Shown: one piece after another, positions 24,076-34,855 of the stretch
How positions within the stretch are numbered: the first letter of the stretch is position 1
Layout of the letters: each line of letters opens with the position of its first letter
NCBI RefSeq assembly: GCF_030719035.1
Contig: NZ_CP132203.1
Coordinates: 744,001 to 808,000 of the forward strand
Direction: 5' to 3'
DNA: 64,000 nucleotides
Source of the DNA: Hahella sp. HNIBRBA332
GTDB taxonomy: Bacteria; Pseudomonadota; Gammaproteobacteria; Pseudomonadales; Oleiphilaceae
Notes under the pieces: model-generated
Databases searched by the model: none
Seen by the model: the letters and a program-made list of their open reading frames with translations, nothing else
What the model was told of the DNA's origin: nothing
Program-made: the position numbers and the translations under genes

Positions 24076-25698
24076 GTGTCAAACCTGAGTATTCGCTGGA
24101 AAATACAAATCGCATTCTTTGCTGTGGCGGTGGTGACAATTATTTACAACCGCACTCTCGCTGCGGTGGAGTTGCAGGCGCTGATTGATCTGGCGGAAAG
24201 CCGTCAGGTAGCGGCGACGACCATCGCCGCCATGCAGGAAGAATATCGCTCATTCATGTTCAATGCGATTTGGGAGTCCAGCCTGCAGTTTCTGGTTCAG
24301 TTCGCCGTCATTTTTGTCCTGGGCAATTATTTCGTCCGCCCGATCCTGGCGTTGACCAAGTCGCTGAAATCCGTGGAGAAAGGCGACTTTACCATCGAGG
24401 TGGAAATCACCAGTGAGGATGAAATCGGTCAGTTGGGTCGTCAGTGCAATCAAATGCTGGCGACGTTGAACCGGGTTATCGCCAGCGTGAATGACTGCTC
24501 TGTGCATATGGGACAGTCTGCTTACCAGATCGCCGCTGTCGCCCGGGAGATTGAGCGCATCAGTCAGGCGGAGGCGACCCGTTCGGAAGAAGTGAATGAC
24601 GCAACGGAAAGTCTGCACCGGATATCCGAGAAAGTGATGGAAATCGCCCAGACTAATCGGGACGAGGCGATTAAATCCGAGCAAAGCAGCACGGAAGGCA
24701 TCGCCCTGGTGCAGGAAGTATTGGATTTACTGGTGCGGTTGGCGGAGGAGATTCGCAGCGCCGCCAGTCAGGTGTCCAGTCTGCAGTCCTCGGTGGGCAC
24801 CATCGTAACCGCCCTGAAGGATATTCTGGAGATCGCCGATCAGACCAACTTGCTGGCGCTTAATGCGGCCATTGAGGCGGCGCGAGCGGGAGAGCAGGGA
24901 CGCGGGTTTGCGGTGGTGGCGGATGAAGTGAGGGCATTGTCTCACCGAACCGCCGAGTCAGCGGAAGAGGTCTCACGCATCATTAATGATCTGGATCAGA
25001 ACGTGACCACCAGCTGCAATACGATGTCGCGACTGGTGGATGAAGTGCAGTCCAATCGCGGCAAGGCGGAGCGCACCCGTGGCATCATCAGCGACCTTGA
25101 AGTGCATGTGAAAGGTTTTGTTGGTAGTTCGGAAGAAATATTCAGCAATGTGGAGACGCAGCTAAATCAGTTTTCCGCTCTGGAGACGACGTTGTCCTGT
25201 CTGTTTGAAACCTTGCGGGAAAACAGCGCCAAGATCGGCAATACCGCCAACATCAGCGACTCGTTGTTTGGTTTGACCCAACGGCTTGACCACGAATTAT
25301 CCGGACTGGATTTTCGGCGGCAGAAAGTGGCTGAGGTCAAAACCAAGGACTCGGAAAGAAGGGCGGCGCCGCGGGTGGAAGGGACGCTGCTGGTGCGTAT
25401 CGAGTCGGACGGCGGCGGCAGTGAGGGACTGAGTCAGGACGTCAGCGAGACCGGCATGAATCTGGTGGTGAAAGAATACTATGACGTGGGAGATCGGTTG
25501 GTGTTGTCGATTCGTCTGCCGAGCCGGGATCAGAACCGCTATGATCAGCAGCAACCGGTGGCGGTCAACGCCAAAGTGGTTTGGAGAAAAACGGAAAGTC
25601 AGGGACGTTATCGTTACGGCGTGCATTTCATCGATTTGAGCCAAACCTCTGCGAACTACGTGAAGGAGTGTTGTGAATTTTATAAAAATGTCGCCTGA
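24076..25698 (+). CDS. Methyl-accepting chemotaxis protein fused to a C-terminal PilZ domain
   Basis: About 540 residues. I favour GTG 24076, with AAGGG at 24063-24067; the longer frame starts at GTG 24067 and overlaps that ribosome site. There are two hydrophobic segments (about residues 10-25 and 65-85) with only a short periplasmic part between them. A HAMP domain follows (VRPILALTKSLKSVEKGDFT), then a chemoreceptor signalling domain with the conserved hairpin NAAIEAARAGEQGRGFAVVADEV (quoted here as the family marker, near residue 263). From about residue 427 there is a PilZ domain with RRAAPR and DVSETG, the RxxxR and DxSxxG c-di-GMP-binding motifs. It probably couples c-di-GMP level to chemotaxis or motility; this is inferred from the domains. 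Confidence 0.88.
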   Translation: MSNLSIRWKIQIAFFAVAVVTIIYNRTLAAVELQALIDLAESRQVAATTIAAMQEEYRSFMFNAIWESSLQFLVQFAVIFVLGNYFVRPILALTKSLKSVEKGDFTIEVEITSEDEIGQLGRQCNQMLATLNRVIASVNDCSVHMGQSAYQIAAVAREIERISQAEATRSEEVNDATESLHRISEKVMEIAQTNRDEAIKSEQSSTEGIALVQEVLDLLVRLAEEIRSAASQVSSLQSSVGTIVTALKDILEIADQTNLLALNAAIEAARAGEQGRGFAVVADEVRALSHRTAESAEEVSRIINDLDQNVTTSCNTMSRLVDEVQSNRGKAERTRGIISDLEVHVKGFVGSSEEIFSNVETQLNQFSALETTLSCLFETLRENSAKIGNTANISDSLFGLTQRLDHELSGLDFRRQKVAEVKTKDSERRAAPRVEGTLLVRIESDGGGSEGLSQDVSETGMNLVVKEYYDVGDRLVLSIRLPSRDQNRYDQQQPVAVNAKVVWRKTESQGRYRYGVHFIDLSQTSANYVKECCEFYKNVA

Positions 25699-25879
25699 GA
25701 AATGACTGCGAAGCGGCGCGTACGCGAATAGTAATAAAAATATCAAACGTTGTTCATGCGCCTGTGACAAGCTGGAGCGCAGTACCACTAACCGCTTATG
25801 GCAGGCCGGTCATCCGAAAGTTAAGTTTTATTCCCCACCGGTCCATGCCAATATGGGACGTCAACTAGGGGAGACAAAC

Positions 25880-26524
25880 ATGTCATCGAAAAATAAGCGG
25901 CAGCAAACCCTGGGCGAAGAGATCGTGAACGCGTTGACTCATGGCATTGGAGCTGTGGTGAGCGTGTCGGCCGTGACGTTGCTGATCGTCTTCGCCAGTC
26001 TGCAGGAGGATCCCTGGAAGATCGTAGGCGTGTCCATATACGGCGGCGCGCTGATTTTGTTGCTGCTGGCGTCCACTCTGTACCACGGCGTACAGCATCC
26101 GCGAGCGAAATTCTTTTTAAATCTGTTTGATCACTGCGCTATCTATCTGCTCATTGCCGGCACGTACACGCCGTTTTTGCTGGTGAATTTGCGCGGCGTT
26201 CTGGGTTGGAGCATGTTCGGCGTAGTTTGGGGACTGGCCCTGGTGGGTATTGTCTGCAAGCTCTGCTTTCACGGACGCTTCAAAACCATTCACCTGTTTA
26301 ATTACCTGATTATGGGCTGGGTGGGCATTGTGGCGACGCCGGAGTTGATGGCGACGCTATCCAGCAATGCGTTCGCCATGATCATCGCTGGCGGGTTGGC
26401 TTATACCATCGGTGTTGTCTTCTACGTTTGGGATCGCTTTCCATACGCCCATTCTATCTGGCATCTGTTCGTGTTGGGCGGCAGCACCTGCCATTACATC
26501 GCTGTCTATAACGGCGTTCTGTAA
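25880..26524 (+). CDS. Hemolysin III family membrane protein (PAQR superfamily)
   Basis: A 214-residue integral membrane protein with about seven hydrophobic segments. I chose ATG 25880, preceded by AGGGGAGA, over the longer frame from 25853. Family landmarks are the early LGEEIVNALTHGIGA, the STLYHGV segment, FDHCAIYLLIAGTYTPF and the final HSIWHLFVLGGSTCHY, which together give the conserved His/Asp metal site of PAQR proteins. The name hemolysin III is historical; the bacterial function is poorly known and may concern membrane lipid homeostasis. A bidirectional terminator follows. Confidence 0.93.
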   Translation: MSSKNKRQQTLGEEIVNALTHGIGAVVSVSAVTLLIVFASLQEDPWKIVGVSIYGGALILLLLASTLYHGVQHPRAKFFLNLFDHCAIYLLIAGTYTPFLLVNLRGVLGWSMFGVVWGLALVGIVCKLCFHGRFKTIHLFNYLIMGWVGIVATPELMATLSSNAFAMIIAGGLAYTIGVVFYVWDRFPYAHSIWHLFVLGGSTCHYIAVYNGVL

Positions 26525-26556
26525 AACAAGGCGCGGCTGAGCTGCGCCTTGTTTTT
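26524..26556. terminator. Bidirectional terminator
   Basis: A perfect 11-bp stem (26524-26534 with 26544-26554), with A-rich left and T-rich right flanks. It lies between the convergent hemolysin III and dioxygenase genes and can serve both. Confidence 0.85.
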
Positions 26557-26559
26557 GTT

Positions 26560-27327
26560 CTAAACGAATTCGTAGCTTCCCATATACAGAGACTGATAGG
26601 TATAGGACGCGTGCAGTCTCTGCGCATATTGGCCGTGACCAGCGCCGGCGGCGATAAACAGCGGCGTCAGATGCTCGTCGGTGGGATGCGCCTGCACGGC
26701 ATAGGGAGCGGAGCGACGATATTCGAATAGCGCTTCCCAGTCATTCTGCGCCAGCTTTTCCTCCATCCAGGCGACAAACTCCTGCGCCCATTTCGGGGCC
26801 GCCGCTTCATTGGGACCAATTTCTCTCAGATTATGGGTCACTGAGCCGGACCCCAAGATGGCGATTCCGTGTTCCCGCAAGGGCGCCAGCGTTGCGCCAA
26901 GTTCAAATAACTGCCGCGGCGAGAATCGGCGCGGCAGGCTGATCGCAACGACAGGGACGCTTGCTTCCGGGTCCATCAGGCTGAGTGGAGCCCAAACTCC
27001 ATGGTCTAGCGCTTGCGATGTCGCGACCTGCGGCGATAGCGGCGCCAGCGTCGCCATAACCTGATCATTCAATTTGTCGCTGCTGGCGGGCGACCAGCGA
27101 TACCTGTAGAGCGCCTCTGGAAAGCCGTAGAAATCATACTGGATATACGCCGGCGCGGTGATGTTCACTGTCAGCGCCTCTGTGCGCCAATGGGGGGAAA
27201 TCGCCACGACGCCTTGCAGACCCGTCAGGCGCGAACTTAACCCGCGCAAGAAACGGTGAGCGGGCGCTTCTGCATGGACGATCAAGTCCGGCGATCCGTG
27301 AGAAATAAACCAGGATAGTGCTTTCAT
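26560..27327 (-). CDS. ygiD: DODA-type extradiol dioxygenase (YgiD-like)
   Basis: A 255-residue class III extradiol ring-cleavage dioxygenase. The start (MKALSWFISHGSPDLIV) has the iron-ligand His in SHGSP. Further conserved parts are ISPHWRT, DFYGFPEALYRYRW, LDHGVWAPLSLM and LGSGSVTHNLREI. Relatives include E. coli YgiD (a 4,5-DOPA dioxygenase) and plant DODA. The natural substrate in bacteria is generally uncertain. It is co-directional with a doxX gene and faces a divergent LysR regulator beyond it, a common arrangement for quinone or aromatic stress genes. Confidence 0.92.
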   Translation of the reverse strand: MKALSWFISHGSPDLIVHAEAPAHRFLRGLSSRLTGLQGVVAISPHWRTEALTVNITAPAYIQYDFYGFPEALYRYRWSPASSDKLNDQVMATLAPLSPQVATSQALDHGVWAPLSLMDPEASVPVVAISLPRRFSPRQLFELGATLAPLREHGIAILGSGSVTHNLREIGPNEAAAPKWAQEFVAWMEEKLAQNDWEALFEYRRSAPYAVQAHPTDEHLTPLFIAAGAGHGQYAQRLHASYTYQSLYMGSYEFV

Positions 27328-27476
27328 GGCGATCTCCTCAGATGTAACAGTACGCTATTAATATGGCGGGCGAATAGCGTTCATTTATTTGTCTGCAAAC
27401 GACGGACCCTGTGCATGTCGTGCCCCTGATGACCAACATATCAATATCATCATCGCTATGTTGGCCATGCTTGGGA

Positions 27477-27914
27477 TCAAGACTGGCGCAATGCGGTGCG
27501 ATGGACGGATTTACCACTGACAAGGTCGCGGAAGGAGAAAGCGCCGTCACCCAACAGGGCTTGCACTAGAGACGCGGCTAACAGAAATGCAGGATATTCC
27601 CAACCGCCGCCCTCGGCGCTGAACGCCCACCCATTGGCGCCATGCACAAAAACGATGGCTCCCAACAGGATCGGCGTCAACGCCAGGGCCACCCATTGCG
27701 TGCGATAGCCGATGACCAGCAATGCGCCGCCGCCCAGCTCCGCCAGGATCGCCAGATAAGCAAACCAGCCGGGCAGGCCGAGAGAACCGAAAAATCCAGC
27801 AGTTCCAGCAGGGGTGAACACCAAAAGTTTCAACAGGCCGTGAGCGATGAACATCGCGCCCAGGGACAAGCGCAACATCAAGGCGGCGTAGGGGGCGGTA
27901 GCGGTATTAATCAT
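27477..27914 (-). CDS. DoxX family membrane protein
   Basis: A 145-residue protein with four hydrophobic segments and the DoxX start (LRLSLGAMFIAHGLLKL), followed by GTAGFFGSLGLPGW and AELGGGALLVIGYRT. DoxX-like proteins are often linked to thiosulfate or quinone chemistry. It lies 149 bases upstream of the dioxygenase on the same strand and is divergent from the LysR gene. The two minus-strand genes are likely targets of that regulator; this is inferred from position. Between doxX and the dioxygenase I see no terminator. Confidence 0.9.
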   Translation of the reverse strand: MINTATAPYAALMLRLSLGAMFIAHGLLKLLVFTPAGTAGFFGSLGLPGWFAYLAILAELGGGALLVIGYRTQWVALALTPILLGAIVFVHGANGWAFSAEGGGWEYPAFLLAASLVQALLGDGAFSFRDLVSGKSVHRTALRQS

Positions 27915-28041
27915 GACTGAAGCTCCGAAAGAGTAAATTGAGTTAAGTTGCTGACAGTATGATTTCTCTTTTAATGGCTAACAATTGATCGTATTGTGAT
28001 AACACTGTTAACGATACATTAACAATAGAGTTGTTCCTATT
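27915..28041. promoter_or_regulatory. Divergent doxX-lysR control region
   Basis: A 127-base AT-rich region between divergent genes. It holds an ATCGT (27988-27992) / ACGAT (28011-28015) inverted repeat and two GTTAAC-like sites, in the position expected for a LysR-type regulator box. No exact T-N11-A assignment is claimed. Confidence 0.45.
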
Positions 28042-28950
28042 ATGGATACTGTGACCTCGATGAAGGCGTTCTGCGCGGTGGTGCAGGAAGGCGGGTTTTC
28101 CGCCGCCGGCAGGAAGCTGAAATTATCCAAAGTGCTGGTGAGTAAATACGTCGGGCAACTGGAAGACCGACTTGGCGCCCGCTTGTTCTATCGCACCACC
28201 CGCAAGGTCAGATTGACGCCAACCGGGGAAGCGTATTATTTGCGCGTCACGCCCTTATTGCATGAACTGGATGACATCGAAGCGCGGGTGCGGGATGAGC
28301 ACGGCGAGCCGGAAGGTCTGTTGCGGGTCGCGGCCCCCACCTCGTTTGCGGAAATTCACTTGATGCCGCTTGTAGCCGCCATGCTGGAGAAATATCCGGG
28401 GCTGATGCTCGATATTCGTCTGGCGGATCGTTATGTCGATCTACTGGAGGAGCAGGTGGACCTGGCGGTGCGCATTGGCTATCTGCCGGACAGTAGTCTG
28501 GTGGCTCAGAAACTGGCGGATATTCCTGTCGTCTGGTGCGCCAGCGCAACCTATCTGGAGCGTCAGGGGACGCCACAGACGCCAGCGGACCTGATGCGAC
28601 ACAGAGTGGTCTTCGATAGCAACTACAGTGGGGGAGACTATTGGCCTGTGGCGCAGGAGGGCGGCATTGCGCGGTTGCCTTTACATAAGCGCGTCAGCGT
28701 CAACAGCGCACGGGCGGCGAAAGAGCTGGCGCTGGCCGGAATGGGATTGGCGCGTCTGCCGGCCTTCGTTATCGGCGATGAGCTGGCGTCCGGGGAATTG
28801 CGCCCGGTGTTGCAGGAATACTGGCCGGAAGCCTCCGCCGTTTATGCGGTATATCCCCATCGCAGACACCTGTCCGTGCGGGTGAGACTGTTCGTGGAGG
28901 AGGCCAAGGTTTATTTCGGTACCAATCCACCGACTCCTCCCTTAGTATGA
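28042..28950 (+). CDS. LysR-family transcriptional regulator
   Basis: A 302-residue regulator. The N-terminal winged helix-turn-helix is MKAFCAVVQEGGFSAAGRKLKLSKVLVSKYV, given here for its AVV-GGFSAAG pattern, with LGARLFYRTTRKVRLTPTGE as the wing. The C-terminal ligand-binding domain (from about residue 90) follows the CrgA/AaeR-like subfamily (EPEGLLRVAAPTSF, VDLAVRIGYLPDSSL, WPVAQEG). It is transcribed away from doxX and the dioxygenase, so it probably controls them in response to a small aromatic or electrophilic ligand. The start at ATG 28042 is the family-typical position. Confidence 0.93.
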   Translation: MDTVTSMKAFCAVVQEGGFSAAGRKLKLSKVLVSKYVGQLEDRLGARLFYRTTRKVRLTPTGEAYYLRVTPLLHELDDIEARVRDEHGEPEGLLRVAAPTSFAEIHLMPLVAAMLEKYPGLMLDIRLADRYVDLLEEQVDLAVRIGYLPDSSLVAQKLADIPVVWCASATYLERQGTPQTPADLMRHRVVFDSNYSGGDYWPVAQEGGIARLPLHKRVSVNSARAAKELALAGMGLARLPAFVIGDELASGELRPVLQEYWPEASAVYAVYPHRRHLSVRVRLFVEEAKVYFGTNPPTPPLV

Positions 28951-29099
28951 TTGCCCGTTCAAGGGCGAACTTTGCTTATACAATGGTCGTACGTAGTTTT
29001 ATCTATGATACGACTTGAATAAAAAATGCCGAATAATAACTGTTAACCAGGATCACATAATTAGATAACAAAGATCGCAAACCAAGATAGAGGGAGTTT

Positions 29100-31052
<1,953 letters not shown>

Positions 31053-31076
31053 TCCAGACTTCTGAAATGACAACAC

Positions 31077-31111
31077 AGCCCCTCCACCGTCAGGCGCGAG
31101 GGGCTTTTTTT
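31077..31111 (+). terminator. Rho-independent terminator of acs
   Basis: An 8-bp perfect stem (AGCCCCTC at 31077-31084 with GAGGGGCT at 31098-31105) followed directly by seven T. Confidence 0.9.
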
Positions 31112-31181
31112 GTTCCCGCCGGATAATCCGGGCTAGAATAGCCGCCTGTTTCTATTAAGCCGCCCGCTGGAACAACCGCCT

Positions 31182-31445
31182 ATGCGCACTTTCAAGTTGT
31201 ACGGAACCCTTGGCTGCCATTTATGTGATGTGGCGGAAGAGGTAATCAACGATGTGTTGGAAGCCAATCCTGACGCATTGAACTTTATCGCCCTTGCGAA
31301 GGTCGATATCAGCGACAGCGATGATTTGATAACGGCGTACGCCGAACGCATTCCAGTGCTCGCCTGCGCGGAGACCCAGGCGGAACTGGCCTGGCCCTTC
31401 GATCATCAGGCCTTTGTGAATTTTCTGAATCAGAACCTGAGGTAA
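31182..31445 (+). CDS. Glutaredoxin-like thioredoxin-fold protein (DUF836 type)
   Basis: An 87-residue thioredoxin-fold protein with a CHLC redox motif (Cys12, Cys15) near the start (FKLYGTLGCHLCDVAEEV). The IPVLAC cis-proline segment is near residue 60, and the C-terminal WPFDHQAFVNFLNQ is typical of the DUF836 glutaredoxin-like group. It probably takes part in thiol-disulfide exchange; no partner is known. It ends two bases before yaaA starts, so the two are co-transcribed, which is consistent with a joint oxidative-stress role. Confidence 0.87.
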   Translation: MRTFKLYGTLGCHLCDVAEEVINDVLEANPDALNFIALAKVDISDSDDLITAYAERIPVLACAETQAELAWPFDHQAFVNFLNQNLR

Positions 31446-31447
31446 AG

Positions 31448-32218
31448 ATGCTGATTGTTGTATCTCCAGCCAAGACGCTGGATTACGAAACTCCCGTTCC
31501 CACCACTGAGAATACACAGCCGCGCTTTCTTCCCCAGAGCGCTGAGCTGGTGGATATTCTCAAGCAACAGGAGCCCTGGCGTCTGAGTGAACTGATGGGC
31601 ATCAGTGATGAACTGGCGACGCTGAACGCCAACCGCTATCAGTCCTGGTCGCTGCCGTTCGACGGCGACAACGCCAGACAGGCGCTGTTCGCCTTCAAGG
31701 GCGATGTGTACACAGGCCTTGACGCCTATAGCTTGAGCCAGGGCGCCATAAACACTGCGCAGCGGCAATTGCGCATACTGTCCGGCCTGTATGGCGTTTT
31801 GCGTCCATTGGATCTGATGCAGCCCTATCGTTTGGAGATGGGAACTCGTCTGCAAAATCCTAAAGGCGCGAACCTGTATCGTTTCTGGGGCGATACCTTG
31901 ACTCAGTCGCTCAACGAAGAAGCGCGGGAGACAGGGGCGGATGTGCTGATCAACCTCGCCTCCAATGAATATTACAAGGCGGTGAATGAGAAGAAGCTTG
32001 CCGTGCCGGTGATTACCCCGGTATTCCTGGACATGAAGGGCGGCAAGTATAAGGTCGTCAGTTTCTGGGCGAAAAAGGCGCGAGGCATGATGACCCGCTA
32101 CATACTGCAAAATCAGTTGCAGCGCCCTGAAGATATCAAAAGCTTTGATACGGACGGCTATAGTTACAATCCTGCGTTGTCCGACGGCGCGCAATGGGCG
32201 TTTACCCGGGACCACTGA
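31448..32218 (+). CDS. yaaA: Peroxide stress protein YaaA
   Basis: A 256-residue member of the YaaA/UPF0246 family, with the diagnostic start MLIVVSPAKTLDYE. Further conserved stretches are HNANRYQSW-like LNANRYQSWSLPF, AFKGDVYTGLDA, RILSGLYGVLRPLDLMQPYRLEMG and INLASNEYYKAV. In E. coli YaaA limits free iron and DNA damage during peroxide stress. The length is normal. It follows the glutaredoxin-like gene by two bases. Confidence 0.96.
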   Translation: MLIVVSPAKTLDYETPVPTTENTQPRFLPQSAELVDILKQQEPWRLSELMGISDELATLNANRYQSWSLPFDGDNARQALFAFKGDVYTGLDAYSLSQGAINTAQRQLRILSGLYGVLRPLDLMQPYRLEMGTRLQNPKGANLYRFWGDTLTQSLNEEARETGADVLINLASNEYYKAVNEKKLAVPVITPVFLDMKGGKYKVVSFWAKKARGMMTRYILQNQLQRPEDIKSFDTDGYSYNPALSDGAQWAFTRDH

Positions 32219-32270
32219 GCGAAGCGTTCGAGGCGTCGCCAGCGGAAACAACGAACTTTAATGACATGAG

Positions 32271-33404
32271 TTGATCCACGTGAGTGCAAACACCACCAAA
32301 CCCAAGCGAGAAATCCTCTTTACTCTGATCTCTGTGATGATCGCCGTTGCGGTGGGGCTGACAGGCGTCGAGTTCGCTCTGGGCTACTTGTCGAAACAGG
32401 CCGCCGCCAGTGAAAAAATGGATCCGGGACTTCTGCAATACGACGCCCAGCTGGGGTGGCGCCTGGCGCGAAGCTGGAGTGGGACTCACGAGCACCAGGA
32501 TTTCAAGGTGCATTATCAGACCAACCCGCTGGGGCTGCGCACGCCGGTATCCACGTTGTCGGCGGATAAAAAAGTGGCGGTGGTGGGCGATAGCTTCGTA
32601 TTCGGGCTGGGCGTCAATGACGGCGAGACTTTCACGGATCTGCTGAATGGCCGCAGCCCGGAGTGGCGTTTCGCCAATTTTGGAACGCCTGGCTATAGTA
32701 CCGACCAGCAATTGTTGCTGTACCGGGACCTGGTGAGCAAGTTCAAACCAAGCAAGACCTTATTGGTGGTCTACCTGGGCAACGATCTGCTGGACAATCG
32801 CCTTGCGTATCCCTTGCAGGCGATATACGGCAAGCCTTTTTTCTCTCTGAACAACGGCGAGCTGGAGCTGAATAATACGCCTGTACCGCAAACGCCGAAG
32901 CCGGCAGGCTATCCTTATACATTCTCCAGCGAAATGACCCGAGGTTTGCCTGAATCCGCCTGGAAAAGCAGCCTGCGCGCTATGCAAATCGGTCAGCGGC
33001 TGTTGGCCTTGATGGATGATCCTGAGCAGTATCGCTCACATTTCGCTGAGAAATTCGAACCCGACTTGCAACTGATGCAGACCCTGGTGAGTGCGATGCG
33101 CAAAGAGGCGGAAACTGTCGGCGAAGGGGACAACGCATTCATGGTTGCGTTGCTGCCGGGGCGCTCTTATATCGCTCAGACCCGTTCTTTGCCGGCCTAT
33201 TATCAGGAGTTTGTTCGCAGCGCCCTGAAGCAAGGGTTTGAAGCGATGGGCGTACCGGTTCTGGACGTAGCGGCGGAGCTGAGTGAGCAGGCGCAGCAGG
33301 GTGGGGAGGATTGGTATCATCCTAATGAAGGGCACTTCACACCCGCCGGCCATAAAGTGGTTGCGGACATACTTTGGAGTGGCTTACAGGGGCGGCTGCA
33401 ATAA
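32271..33404 (+). CDS. Membrane-anchored SGNH/GDSL hydrolase
   Basis: Up to 377 residues. The start is TTG 32271 or GTG 32280; neither has a clear ribosome site. One hydrophobic segment (ILFTLISVMIAVAVGLTGVEF, about residues 15-35) anchors it. The catalytic domain lies outside the cytoplasm, with block I VVGDSFVFGLGVND (Ser of GDS near residue 106), an Asn in YLGNDLLDN and the block V Asp/His in DWYHPNEGHFTPAGH. Related proteins act as esterases or acyltransfer partners on polysaccharides. No polysaccharide operon is adjacent, so the substrate is unknown. Confidence 0.82.
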   Translation: MIHVSANTTKPKREILFTLISVMIAVAVGLTGVEFALGYLSKQAAASEKMDPGLLQYDAQLGWRLARSWSGTHEHQDFKVHYQTNPLGLRTPVSTLSADKKVAVVGDSFVFGLGVNDGETFTDLLNGRSPEWRFANFGTPGYSTDQQLLLYRDLVSKFKPSKTLLVVYLGNDLLDNRLAYPLQAIYGKPFFSLNNGELELNNTPVPQTPKPAGYPYTFSSEMTRGLPESAWKSSLRAMQIGQRLLALMDDPEQYRSHFAEKFEPDLQLMQTLVSAMRKEAETVGEGDNAFMVALLPGRSYIAQTRSLPAYYQEFVRSALKQGFEAMGVPVLDVAAELSEQAQQGGEDWYHPNEGHFTPAGHKVVADILWSGLQGRLQ

Positions 33405-33516
33405 CCAGCGGAGTGATGGGCTATATAACTTTTAGCTTTAGGCGACCCGGTTCTTTGTCTGTTTACTTATTAACCTTGCTGCGTATAATGGGCCCCGAAT
33501 TTGGGAGGAGAAATTT

Positions 33517-33717
33517 ATGTCCGTTGAGCAGTTTGAAAATCTGAGCCTGGTGGTTTTAATTTCGGTGTTGGTCGGCTTCATGGCCTTTATTATTTACGAT
33601 TTGGCGAAGCGCTCCAAAGCAGGCAAATTTGGTACTTTTATCCTGTTCACTGCATTGGGACTGGGTGTGCTGGGCTTTGTGATCAAAACCGTTCTGGTTG
33701 AAGTGTTGAACGTGTAG
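33517..33717 (+). CDS. DUF2788 small membrane protein
   Basis: A 66-residue protein with two hydrophobic helices (residues about 9-28 and 39-60) separated by YDLAKRSKAGKFG. The whole sequence fits the DUF2788 family, which is found next to varied housekeeping genes in gammaproteobacteria; its function is unknown. The GGGAGGAG ribosome site at about 33501 is strong. A terminator follows at once, so it is a one-gene transcript. Confidence 0.85.
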   Translation: MSVEQFENLSLVVLISVLVGFMAFIIYDLAKRSKAGKFGTFILFTALGLGVLGFVIKTVLVEVLNV

Positions 33718-33732
33718 TCGCCTGAGATTTTC

Positions 33733-33772
33733 AAAAAAGCCGCCCCGGAGCAGTCCGCGGCGGCTTTTTTAA
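33733..33772. terminator. Bidirectional terminator
   Basis: AAAAAAGCCGCC (33733-33744) pairs with GGCGGCTTTTTT (33759-33770). It gives GC stems and T-runs in both directions, between convergent DUF2788 and lacI-family genes. Confidence 0.9.
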
Positions 33773-33820
33773 TACTTTTGCAATCTGTTTATCTGGAGAG
33801 AAATTGTCCAGGCGGGCAGG

Positions 33821-34855
33821 TCAGCAGGATTCCCGCACTACCAGCTGCGCTGTCAGCAATCGATTGTTGCTGGTGTCGCCTTTCAGAACCGCTTGTGCGG
33901 CCAGACGCCCTTTGGCGACGCTGGGCTGGTGGACCGTCGTCAGGCTGGGACGCCAGTGCGCCGCGTCCGGAATGTCGTCAAATCCAACGATTTTAACGTC
34001 GTCCGGGACTTTGAAGCCCAGATCCAGACTGGCCTGGATCGCGGCCAGAGCAAGACGGTCGCTCATGCACAGTAAAATGTGTGGACGCGGACGGGCGGAC
34101 AAGGCTTCGCGAGCAGCCTGATAACCGTTCTGGAAGTTGCTGTCGGGAGTATGCCAGATCATTTCCGGCCGAATGTGTCGATCCATCGCCTCCGCGGCGG
34201 CGAGGTAACCGTTGAGACGGCGTCTTGAAATCGATATATCATCCCCAAACATTTCGGCGTCTTTAATGCGCCGCACCTCATTTAGGTCAAGCAGGCGCAG
34301 ACCAATAATGGCCGCTTCGCCGTCTGATCGTTTAAAGGCGTGTTCCGCGCTTTCCCGGGCGCCGCTGAAATTGTCCACGTTGATGGAGGCATGGCTCTCG
34401 CCAAGATCGAAGTCGACGGTAATCAGCGTTTTCTGTTGCTGGAGAATGCGCTCTACGATGCTTTCGTCATTGGGGCGGCCGTACATGATAAATGCGTCGG
34501 GTACGGATTCAATGGAGCGGTGCTTGTAATAATCCGCACGGGTAGGCAGCAGGAACATGTTGACGCCGTTGCTGTCGAACACCTCGGCGACGCCCTGCAG
34601 AAACTGACTTGCGACCGGATCGGTAAAGTTAAAGTGCAATCGGTCCGCCACCATGACGCCAATAATGCCGCTGGTGCCGCGACGTAAGCTGGCGGCTGTG
34701 GCGTTAGGGCCGTTATAGCCCAGTCGCAAACATTCTTTGAGGATATGGCTCCTCAACTTGGCCGATAGTTGGTCCGGCCGGTTATAAGCGTTGGATATGG
34801 TCGCGGTTGATACACCCAGCTCCGACGCCACATCTTTCAAGGTCAATTTCTTCAC
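33821..34855 (-). CDS. LacI-family transcriptional regulator
   Basis: A 344-residue regulator. The N-terminal helix-turn-helix (TLKDVASELGVSTATISNAYN, residues 5-25, given as the family signature) includes the hinge-helix leading to SLRRGTSGIIGVMV. The periplasmic-binding-like ligand domain follows (DAFIMYGRPNDESI, INVDNFSGARESAEHAF, ILLCMSDRLALAAIQASLDLGFKVPDDVKIVGFDDIP). It is transcribed away from the outer-membrane protein gene and the chitin and glucan genes. A near-palindrome pair at 35046-35080 lies in its upstream region. The effector is unknown; a sugar linked to the neighbouring CAZymes is a reasonable guess. Confidence 0.95.
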   Translation of the reverse strand: MKKLTLKDVASELGVSTATISNAYNRPDQLSAKLRSHILKECLRLGYNGPNATAASLRRGTSGIIGVMVADRLHFNFTDPVASQFLQGVAEVFDSNGVNMFLLPTRADYYKHRSIESVPDAFIMYGRPNDESIVERILQQQKTLITVDFDLGESHASINVDNFSGARESAEHAFKRSDGEAAIIGLRLLDLNEVRRIKDAEMFGDDISISRRRLNGYLAAAEAMDRHIRPEMIWHTPDSNFQNGYQAAREALSARPRPHILLCMSDRLALAAIQASLDLGFKVPDDVKIVGFDDIPDAAHWRPSLTTVHQPSVAKGRLAAQAVLKGDTSNNRLLTAQLVVRESC

